Assembly: GCA_964622775.1 (NCBI GenBank)
Contig: CAZUSO010000035.1
Span: forward strand, 1-30,630
Source of the DNA: CAZUSO01 sp964622775
GTDB taxonomy: Bacteria > Bacteroidota > Bacteroidia > Chitinophagales > Chitinophagaceae
Reading direction: 5' to 3'
DNA: 30,630 nucleotides
Shown here piece by piece: positions 24,219-30,630 of the stretch. How positions within the stretch are numbered: the stretch's first letter is position 1; each line of letters opens with the position of its first letter. The notes below the pieces were generated by a model. The model was not told the DNA's origin. It searched no databases and saw only the letters and a program-made list of their open reading frames with translations. Position numbers and translations under genes: made by a program.

Positions 24219-24899
24219 ATGGAAAAAAAGGATATGACCTACATTGCAATAGTAGATGACAAAAAGCATCTGAGGAATATGCTGCGTGATAAGCTGAGCA
24301 GGGCGGGTCAATACGAAGTGCTGTTTACTGCCGAAAACGGCGAAGATTTTCTGAAAAAAATGACCGACGCCCGCAGAACCATAAGTCCCGACGTAGTGCT
24401 GATGGATATTGATATGCCGGTAATGGACGGCGTGGAAGCCGTCCGGCAGGGCAAAACGCGGTATCCGCAAACACGCTACCTGATGCTGACCATTTTTGAT
24501 GAGGATGAAAAAATATTCAGCGCCATAAAAGCAGGAGCAGGCGGCTATATGCTGAAAGACGAACCGATAGAGCGCCTGAAAGAAGCCATTGCACAACTGC
24601 TGCATGACGAGGGCGCACCCATGTCGCCAAGCATTGCCAGGCGTGCGCTGCATTTGCTGATGAACGCAACCCTTAAACTGCAAAACCAGGCCGCCAGACA
24701 AAAAATTGACGATTTCAAACTAACCGACCGCGAGAAAGAAGTACTGACCCTTTTGGTGGAAGGATTTGAATACAAAGAAATAGGACAGCAAATGAACGTA
24801 AGCCCCAACACGGTGCGCAATCACATCGCGAATATATACAGGAAACTGCATGTTACCTCAAAAGCACAAGCTATCCGGGTGTTTGTGCGTGAAAAATAA
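24219..24899 (+). CDS. NarL/LuxR-family response regulator
   Basis: This is a 226-residue DNA-binding regulator and surely the partner of the kinase just upstream. The receiver domain has the acidic pair VDD (12-14), the phospho-acceptor D63 in LMDIDMPVMDG, and the conserved Lys in GGYMLKDEP near 115. The LuxR-type helix-turn-helix near the C-terminus shows LTDREKEVLTLLVEG and SPNTVRNHIANIYRKLHV. The start at 24219 is preferred; an ATG five codons on (24234) is also possible. Targets are unknown. The divergent exported-protein genes are the closest candidates (inference). Confidence 0.94.
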   Translation: MEKKDMTYIAIVDDKKHLRNMLRDKLSRAGQYEVLFTAENGEDFLKKMTDARRTISPDVVLMDIDMPVMDGVEAVRQGKTRYPQTRYLMLTIFDEDEKIFSAIKAGAGGYMLKDEPIERLKEAIAQLLHDEGAPMSPSIARRALHLLMNATLKLQNQAARQKIDDFKLTDREKEVLTLLVEGFEYKEIGQQMNVSPNTVRNHIANIYRKLHVTSKAQAIRVFVREK

Positions 24900-24920
24900 T
24901 AAGTATTTAATGCACAAAAG

Positions 24921-24979
24921 CCACAATCCCGGAGACCCCGCTCAACATCGCGGCTGGATTTTCTATCAAAGGATTGTGG
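24921..24979. repeat. 9-bp inverted repeat after the response regulator
   Basis: CCACAATCC (24921-24929) is the exact reverse complement of GGATTGTGG (24971-24979), with 41 bp between, partly folded by CGCGGC-like pairs. It lies between convergent genes and has no T run, so it is a weak terminator candidate. Chance occurrence cannot be excluded. Confidence 0.35.
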
Positions 24980-25037
24980 AATACGGCTATTGATGGGTGA
25001 TTAAAATGAGCTAAAGGAATATGGCTTAAGTCACCGC

Positions 25038-25511
25038 TTAATCAATTATTTTTTTAATTGCCTCAGCAGTAGTAACTTCTTCTATGATATGCTTTTCCCC
25101 TTTCCTGTTGTCAAAAATTATAGTAGAAGGTATCTGGCCGCTCCACTGGTCATCTATAACGGGTCTGTAATGGATTATATCGGTATCATTCAGCCATACT
25201 ACTTCCTGCCTGATATTTTTTTCAGCTATGTATTCCTGCAGCTTATCCGGATATTCTTCTTTTAAATTACAGCTTACCATAATTATTTTTACAGGTTTAC
25301 CCTGATAATAATCATAGAGCTTTGCAAACTGTGGGAGCTCGCCAATACATGGGAGACACCAGGTAGCCCAGAAATTAACGATATAAGTAGTGTCTTTACC
25401 AGCTACACGCCGTGCCAGGTCTTCAGCGCTATAAGCCGGTACCCTCTCCTGCGCAAAGGAACGCCCGAAACAAATAAAACATATAACAAACAATGCCAGT
25501 CTTTTTTTCAT
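25038..25511 (-). CDS. TlpA-like exported thioredoxin
   Basis: This is a 157-residue periplasmic thiol-disulfide protein. The ATG at 25511 is chosen because the signal peptide MKKRLALFVICFICFGRSFAQ follows directly; the ORF is open to 25559. The TlpA/ResA-type active site is NFWATWCLPCIGELP with Cys52 and Cys55. The cis-proline is in GQIPSTIIFDN near 132. The strand KIIMVSCNLKEEYPDKL between them is typical of the redoxin group. It probably acts as a reductant in the periplasm; the substrate is unknown. It is isolated and divergent from the hybrid regulator gene. Confidence 0.87.
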   Translation of the reverse strand: MKKRLALFVICFICFGRSFAQERVPAYSAEDLARRVAGKDTTYIVNFWATWCLPCIGELPQFAKLYDYYQGKPVKIIMVSCNLKEEYPDKLQEYIAEKNIRQEVVWLNDTDIIHYRPVIDDQWSGQIPSTIIFDNRKGEKHIIEEVTTAEAIKKIID

Positions 25512-26057
25512 CTTATAATTATCTGTTTTAATGAACAGATGGAGTTCATAGGATGGCATGATGCGTTTTTCATGCCTCTTTGTGGTATGGCTGTCCTGTT
25601 CGGTTCCCAGGAGAAATCCTGCTTCAGGGAACGACTATAAAGGTAAATTATTTAATTAATATTAAGTCAGCAGTTGAAAGCTGTATGGGTATGACATTCA
25701 GGCTATATAGATTCTATTATCCCGCCATTTTGCACAATTAATCTATGGGACCTTAATAGCTTCAGTGCGGTGTGCAGTACTACCGTAAATTCATCCAAAA
25801 ATTCCTTGTATGTGAGATTTGAATCTGGGTTTAGTATTCCTGGCGTGCCACAGATATTGATCCTCTTTAAGCAAACATACTTCGCTTTTATTCCGACAGC
25901 CACCCTCGCTATCCGGCAAGTTAGCATTCTGTTAACCTGTCTCAGAATGGATCATAAAGCACTCTCAAATTGTATTTTTACAAAAATCCTGTTTATCAGC
26001 AACAATCAGAGCAGTCTGAAACGCGGTTAACCTCTTTAATTCGGGACAATATACACT
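25512..26057. other. 546-bp intergenic region between divergent genes
   Basis: I see no convincing gene here. A 74-codon minus-strand ORF (25703-25927) has helix-like stretches (YKEFLDEFTVVLHTALKLL) but matches nothing I know and has no promoter or context to support it. A short hairpin CTGTT-TTAATG-AACAG lies just upstream of the TlpA-like gene. The region must carry the promoters of both flanking genes, but no full TTG/TAnnTTTG pair was found. Confidence 0.4.
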
Positions 26058-29000
26058 GTGGGAAAGCTGAACATCTTAACAACAACCGGACGGCACTTGC
26101 TATGGATAGTTGCGGCATGGATGCTTCATTCCGGCGTATGGGCACAGGATTATTTCAGCTTCCGTGCTCTTTCCGTAAATGACGGCTTGCCGCAGGGCTT
26201 CGTTTCAGGTATTGCCCAGGATAAACTCGGTTTTATCTGGATCAGCACGCACAACGGACTGGCAAGATATGACGGAAGAAAATTCAAGCTGTTTCAGTCA
26301 ACCGCCGGCGATACTGCATCATTAAGTAGCAATGTGATCAATAACATTTTTTATGATGGCAGTAACCGGCTTTGGATATTTTACTTCGATGGCGCAGTGG
26401 ACCAGCTTGATCCGGTCACGGAAAAACTTATTCATCTGAGCGAACAGCAGGAATACCATTCATTGAAAGGCTTGTCCTCGATACACCAGTGCTTTTATGA
26501 AGACAGCAGGCATCATTTTCTGATGAGCACTAAAAACGGAGTAATAGCCATAAACAACTCCGGGAAACCCCGTCTTACTGTATTTCTTTCTGACCGGGAG
26601 ACCGGTAATTTTCGGGTAAAAGCGATTACTGAAAACAACGAGGGGCATTTATTTTTTATTACGGAAAAGGAAATTATAGAAACCGATGAAAAAGGAAAAG
26701 TGCTGCAGCGCGCTGATTTTACCGGCAGTGATGCTGTAGTTTTCAACGATAATATTGCTGCAGGCGGGTTGCAGGAGTATGCTTTGGGCGCCCGTTTTAA
26801 AGGATCGGACAGTCTTTACATTGGCGGTAAAAAAGGTATGCTGCTGTATCTTAAAAACAGCCGGCGGCTTTTTTTCGTAAAGGGGCTTTCCCCGGATGCA
26901 AGAACCGTATGGCGCAACAATCTCAATCCTTCCTGCTTTTTTTATTATAACAAGGAAGGTCTTTATTGCTATTCCTTATCTGAAAACCGTTACCTGAAGG
27001 TAGGAAGCTATGCCTGGGAAGCAGGGAAAGTAGTTCCTTATATGCTATTTCTGGACAGAACCGGTATGATATGGTGCGGTACCAATGGTGATGGCATATT
27101 TCTTAAAGCGCTTCATGCAGGTTCTTTTGCCTATGAGCCATTGAGGAAAAGCTTCCAGGAAACAATACTGCGTCATTATCTTGACCTTCGCGATATTCCC
27201 GAATCGGTTACCGGCTTTGCAACAAAAGACCTGCGGTGGACGTACAATAAAAAGGACACGATCTGTTTTCTGAACCGCTATAAACGTTTTTTACATACGC
27301 TTCAGCTCCACTTTGTCTATAAGGATAAATATACCGTTAAAACATGGAAGCTGCCATTTCCCGATTCCATAGGAATATCTACCGTAGATTTTGATCAGCA
27401 AGGCAACTTATGGGCTATTGATGACAGCCGCCGGCTGCTGAAGCTGGATATGGATTCGCCATCAGTACAAATTGTCGGCTCGGGAATTACTACGCATCCC
27501 TCTCATGATATTAGTCACGTATGTTTTGATGAAGATGGCAGCTTCTGGATCGCTTCTACCATGGGCTTGTATCATTATGCTCCTTACCATGACATGGCAG
27601 AAGCTTTCCGGAAGAGCGGGAAGTCCGGAGGGCTGAATTCTGAGCTGCTCATGAGCATTGTACAGGATGATTTTGATAAAAATTTTCTCTGGATCGGTTC
27701 GCTTGATGCAGGTCTGATCCGGATGGACAAACGAAACCGGAAATTTACCACTTTCAGTACACAGAACGGCATTCCCGATAATTCCATCTATGGCATTCAG
27801 AAGGACCGCAACGGCTACCTGTGGTGCAGCACCAATAAAGGCATCTTTCGTTTTAATACGCTGGATTATAGCGTAAGAAGATTTTATGACATTAATGGCT
27901 TCCCCGAGCAGGAATTTAACCGCTTTCATGATCTGCAGTTACCGGATGGACGCATTGCTTTTGCAGGTTCTTCTTATTATACTGTTTTTAACCCGGCAGA
28001 TTTCGCAGATGATACCCTGAGTCCCGCTATTGCTATAACCGAAGTCAGCATTAATAATTATGCCGCAGACTATAAAGACAGGTACGCGCTTTTTAATCAG
28101 CCGCTTAACAGCTTGTCCGCTATCCGGCTGAACTATGATCAGAATTTTATCAGGATCAGCTTTGCCGCGCTTCAATATGATCAGCCACAGCATACGGAAT
28201 ACCGCTATATGCTGGAAGGACTTGACGATGACTGGGTTTATGCAGGCAATAACAATACGGCTCAATATACGCATTTAGCCCCGGGAAGCTATAAGCTGTC
28301 ACTGAATGCCACCAATGCATCCGGGAAATGGAGCAGCAGCGTAAAAACGCTGAACATTACCATCCGTCCTCCCTGGTGGCAAACCTGGTGGGCATATAGC
28401 TGTTATCTGCTGGCAGCATCATCATTAGCCTGGTGGCTGCTGCGGCTTCGGCTAAAAAGAATGCAGCTTCACCAGGAAATGATCCTTAAGGAAAAGGAAA
28501 CGCAGCGAATAAAGGAGGTGGAAGAAATAAAAGACAAGTTCTTTTCCAACATCACGCACGAATTGCGTACTCCGCTTTCCCTGATTATTTCTCCGGCAGA
28601 TCATTACCTGCGGCATCCTGAGGAATTTAAAGATCATGAAGGCTTCCTGCGTGCTGTGCGAAGGAATGCATCGCAGTTGCTCCGGCTGATCAACCAGTTG
28701 CTGGATATGTCGAAAATCGAATCGGGCAATATGAAGCTGGCGCTGACGGGCGCTTATTTCTCCGACTATATCCGTAAGCTGGTTGCGGGGTTTGAACCCT
28801 TAGCGGCGCAAAAGCACATAAAGCTTCGTTTCGAATCTGACCATGATGAAAGCTATTTTTTCGATCCGGAAAAATGGGAACGGATTATGTATAACCTGCT
28901 TGGCAATGCCATTAAATTTACGTCTCCAAATGGTGTTATTATCGTCAGCATAAAAATGTCCAACGGAAATATGCCTGTTCACGAAATGGAACTGAAGGTG

Positions 29001-30083
29001 TGCGACACAGGCATCGGCATAGCTCCGCATCATATCCCTCACCTGTTTAGCCGGTTCTACCAGGCAGACAGCAGTGTTACCCGTGGTTACCAGGGTACCG
29101 GTATAGGACTTTCGTTGGTAAAAGAGCTTGTGGATCTGATGGATGGGAGCATTTCCGTTGAGAGCGAAGAAGGCAAAGGGGCTGCATTTATCATAAAGCT
29201 CCGGCTGCATAAAGCTCCCGAAGGTGCAAGGCTTGAGCCAAAGGAAAAGCTGGAGCTGTTGCCGGTCATAACGCCTGAAAACAAAACGACGGCAACGGAA
29301 GAAGCTCCTGTGCTGCTTATAGCGGAAGATAACGAGGAACTGAATGCATTCATCACGGCATGTCTCCAGCCTTATTACCGGGTATTTAGTGTGCCTGACG
29401 GTCGCCAGGGCTGGGAAATGGCAGTAAAAGAATTGCCCGACATCATCATATCCGACATGATGATGCCGGATATGGACGGCTTTGAATTTTGTGAAAAGAT
29501 AAAGAATGATGCAGCCACATCGCATATTGCCTTTATATTGCTGACGGCAAAGGCAGCTTACGAAAGCCGTATATCCGGTCTTGGTAAAGGCGCTGATGAT
29601 TATCTTACCAAGCCCTTTTATGTGGAAGAGCTGCTGTTGCGCATCCGTAATATTCTTACGGCAAGAGCTGCACTAAAGCAGTACCTGAAGCAGCAGCTTG
29701 AGCCGGAAGCCGTGCTGCCGCAGCCGGAGCATGTTCACGATGAATTTATGAGTAAGCTCTATTCCGTGATAGAAGAAGAGCTGACCCATTCGGGATTTTC
29801 TGTTGGCGACCTGGCCGGGAAGATGAATATGAGCCGCAGCACCCTGAACCGTAAACTTGCTGCCATTATCGGGATGAGCGCCAATGAAATTATCCGTAAG
29901 TACAGGCTGAAGAAAGCTGCCGCTGTTCTTCGTTCGGGAAAATCCGTTTCGGAAACAGCTTATCTCACGGGTTTTGAAAGCCCTTCTTATTTCTCCACTT
30001 CCTTTAAAGAGATGTATGGAATTGCGCCCAGCGAATATGCCGCCGGTGGAAATGCCGCTATGGCAAGCTTCCCCGAATCATAA
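26058..30083 (+). CDS. hybrid two-component system regulator (HTCS) with AraC output
   Basis: One protein of 1341 residues combines sensor, kinase, receiver and DNA-binding domain. The start is a GTG at 26058; an in-frame TAA lies at 26037 and no ATG precedes the signal peptide (…LLWIVAAWMLHSGVWAQ). The periplasmic part (about 30-770) consists of Reg_prop propeller repeats such as GFIWISTHNGLARYDG, then a Y_Y_Y domain (about 705-768). One transmembrane helix lies near 778-797. The kinase has H834 (ITHELRTP), N950 (NLLGNAIKF), D983 (DTGIGIA) and GTGIGLSLVKEL. The receiver has phospho-acceptor D1133 (SDMMMPDMDG). The AraC helix-turn-helix is about 1230-1335. Such regulators usually control polysaccharide-use loci, but none is present in this window. 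Confidence 0.93.
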   Translation: MGKLNILTTTGRHLLWIVAAWMLHSGVWAQDYFSFRALSVNDGLPQGFVSGIAQDKLGFIWISTHNGLARYDGRKFKLFQSTAGDTASLSSNVINNIFYDGSNRLWIFYFDGAVDQLDPVTEKLIHLSEQQEYHSLKGLSSIHQCFYEDSRHHFLMSTKNGVIAINNSGKPRLTVFLSDRETGNFRVKAITENNEGHLFFITEKEIIETDEKGKVLQRADFTGSDAVVFNDNIAAGGLQEYALGARFKGSDSLYIGGKKGMLLYLKNSRRLFFVKGLSPDARTVWRNNLNPSCFFYYNKEGLYCYSLSENRYLKVGSYAWEAGKVVPYMLFLDRTGMIWCGTNGDGIFLKALHAGSFAYEPLRKSFQETILRHYLDLRDIPESVTGFATKDLRWTYNKKDTICFLNRYKRFLHTLQLHFVYKDKYTVKTWKLPFPDSIGISTVDFDQQGNLWAIDDSRRLLKLDMDSPSVQIVGSGITTHPSHDISHVCFDEDGSFWIASTMGLYHYAPYHDMAEAFRKSGKSGGLNSELLMSIVQDDFDKNFLWIGSLDAGLIRMDKRNRKFTTFSTQNGIPDNSIYGIQKDRNGYLWCSTNKGIFRFNTLDYSVRRFYDINGFPEQEFNRFHDLQLPDGRIAFAGSSYYTVFNPADFADDTLSPAIAITEVSINNYAADYKDRYALFNQPLNSLSAIRLNYDQNFIRISFAALQYDQPQHTEYRYMLEGLDDDWVYAGNNNTAQYTHLAPGSYKLSLNATNASGKWSSSVKTLNITIRPPWWQTWWAYSCYLLAASSLAWWLLRLRLKRMQLHQEMILKEKETQRIKEVEEIKDKFFSNITHELRTPLSLIISPADHYLRHPEEFKDHEGFLRAVRRNASQLLRLINQLLDMSKIESGNMKLALTGAYFSDYIRKLVAGFEPLAAQKHIKLRFESDHDESYFFDPEKWERIMYNLLGNAIKFTSPNGVIIVSIKMSNGNMPVHEMELKVCDTGIGIAPHHIPHLFSRFYQADSSVTRGYQGTGIGLSLVKELVDLMDGSISVESEEGKGAAFIIKLRLHKAPEGARLEPKEKLELLPVITPENKTTATEEAPVLLIAEDNEELNAFITACLQPYYRVFSVPDGRQGWEMAVKELPDIIISDMMMPDMDGFEFCEKIKNDAATSHIAFILLTAKAAYESRISGLGKGADDYLTKPFYVEELLLRIRNILTARAALKQYLKQQLEPEAVLPQPEHVHDEFMSKLYSVIEEELTHSGFSVGDLAGKMNMSRSTLNRKLAAIIGMSANEIIRKYRLKKAAAVLRSGKSVSETAYLTGFESPSYFSTSFKEMYGIAPSEYAAGGNAAMASFPES

Positions 30084-30111
30084 GCATTTTAATTTGCAGG
30101 GTAATGGTATT

Positions 30112-30148
30112 AATTACGAATTTTCAATTACGAATGATTAATTACGAA
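30112..30148 (+). repeat. 14-bp-period AATTACGAA repeat
   Basis: AATTACGAA occurs exactly at 30112, 30126 and 30140, a regular 14-bp period with variable 5-bp spacers. It lies between the convergent ends of the HTCS and cyclase genes. Similar AATTACGAA runs are common in intergenic DNA of Bacteroidota. Confidence 0.75.
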
Positions 30149-30151
30149 ATT

Positions 30152-30178
30152 AGATGCCTGCGGAATGACAAAGCGGGG
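30152..30178 (+). repeat. dispersed intergenic repeat, partial copy 3
   Basis: AGATGCCTGCGGAATGACAA, followed by AGCGGGG, matches the second conserved block of the repeats flanking dapB (AGATGCCTGCAGCGTGACAA in copy 2, minus strand). The ATTCCGTAGGAATC palindrome is missing here. Confidence 0.4.
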
Positions 30179-30200
30179 ACTCATTCTCCTTTGTCCATTG

Positions 30201-30630
30201 TCAATTTACAAAATACATTTTCAATTTTCCTTTATTTTTTGCTTCTACTTCACCTCTGTATGCACAGGTAAAGTTTTCTTTCACTAATTCGTAAGTGGTT
30301 TCGGAAATATTCACTTTCCTTGCTTCACCGCTTTGCTCCATGCGCGCTGCGGTGTTCACGGTATCACCCCAGATGTCGTAGGCGAATTTCTTAACGCCGA
30401 CTATTCCTGCTACCACGTTGCCGGAGTGGATGCCGATACGAATGTCAAAATGAGCGTCATTGCGAGCAGCGCGAAGCAATCCCTCATTGTCAGATTGCTT
30501 CGTTACACTCGCAATGACGTTAGCACTTTGTTTTCTTTCCTCTATAAAATCCCGTATTTCCAATGCTGCCTGTACCGTCTTTCGGGCATGTTGCGGGTCG
30601 GCGGCGGGCAGGCCGCATACGGCGAGATAG
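30201..30630 (-). CDS. class III adenylate cyclase, C-terminal part (cut by window edge)
   Basis: The gene enters from the right edge. The first in-frame residues read are YLAVCGLPAADPQHARKTV, which belong to the cyclase core; the apparent start at 30563 is an internal TTG (Leu). Next come RIGIHSGNVVAGIVG and FAYDIWGDTVNTAARMEQSG. In the latter, the Asp of YDIWG is the usual adenine-selecting residue and the Asn and Arg of VNTAARM stabilise the transition state. The protein ends in KGKLKMYFVN with no further domain. Between the helix EIRDFIEERKQ and the strand HFDIRIG lies an insert of about 23 residues encoded by a palindromic repeat (30455-30519). The N-terminal sensor part is outside the window. 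Confidence 0.9.
   Translation of the reverse strand, partial: YLAVCGLPAADPQHARKTVQAALEIRDFIEERKQSANVIASVTKQSDNEGLLRAARNDAHFDIRIGIHSGNVVAGIVGVKKFAYDIWGDTVNTAARMEQSGEARKVNISETTYELVKENFTCAYRGEVEAKNKGKLKMYFVN
30455..30519 (-). repeat. 65-bp palindromic repeat inside the cyclase gene
   Basis: The outer arms CGTCATTGCGAG (30455-30466) and CTCGCAATGACG (30508-30519) are exact reverse complements. The inner arms GAAGCAATC (30473-30481) and GATTGCTTC (30493-30501) also pair exactly around an 11-base loop. The element is read through in frame as VIASVTKQSDNEGLLRAARN. The same kind of repeat is widespread between genes in many bacterial genomes, including Bacteroidota. Confidence 0.9.

Noticed and set aside
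25703..25927. A 74-codon minus-strand ORF between the TlpA-like and HTCS genes
   Set aside because: It has no recognised family, no promoter and no supporting context. It is mentioned in the intergenic entry only.
28800..29525. A 241-codon minus-strand ORF
   Set aside because: It is antisense to the kinase and receiver domains of the HTCS gene and has the low-complexity look of a shadow frame.

Overview
The window looks like a chromosomal segment of a Bacteroidota bacterium, most likely from the Chitinophagaceae/Chitinophagales side. The evidence is internal: type IX secretion (T9SS) sorting domains of both type A and type B, a hybrid two-component system with a C-terminal AraC helix-turn-helix, a short Bacteroidota-type DapB, -7 boxes of the TAnnTTTG type, and hardly any Shine-Dalgarno sequences. 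The exact genus cannot be read from the sequence.

Layout. 1-7.7 kb is a minus-strand block: dapB, a 1025-residue surface protein with ten GCDS-type repeats and a gliding-motility/T9SS type B C-terminus, thiL coupled to a family 4-like glycosyltransferase, and bifunctional ribBA. 7.8-8.9 kb is a plus-strand tRNA-Trp-secE-nusG unit that ends in a strong terminator, without the rplK-rplA-rplJ-rplL-rpoBC genes that usually follow. 8.9-11.0 kb (minus) carries a DUF2231-like membrane protein and the cbpA-cbpM co-chaperone pair. 11.1-13.2 kb (plus) carries an LD-carboxypeptidase, a YceI-type lipoprotein and a small unknown protein. 13.7-15.0 kb (minus) is mazG-ubiX. 15.1-16.6 kb (plus) has a periplasmic thioredoxin-like protein and a stand-alone atpG with its own promoter.

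16.8-22.1 kb is an accessory block of five minus-strand genes for exported proteins. Three are T9SS cargo. They share similar signal peptides, and two share an almost identical C-terminal sorting cassette at the DNA level, although their middles are unrelated: a WNG/YNNELY propeller, a jelly-roll-like domain and a DFDPG propeller. A fourth is a lipoprotein whose signal peptide is out of frame with its body. Divergent from this block is a TPR sensor kinase with a NarL-type response regulator (22.3-24.9 kb), a plausible but unproven regulator of it. Then follow a TlpA-like thioredoxin, a 1341-residue hybrid two-component regulator with no carbohydrate-utilisation genes beside it, and, running off the right edge, the C-terminal half of a class III adenylate cyclase whose catalytic domain carries an in-frame 65-bp palindromic repeat.

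The housekeeping genes are ordinary. The points of interest are the cassette-like T9SS genes, the palindrome inside the cyclase, the frameshifted lipoprotein, the isolated nusG and atpG, and a family of dispersed intergenic repeats, two copies of which flank dapB in opposite orientation. No CRISPR array, insertion sequence, phage gene or rRNA was seen.
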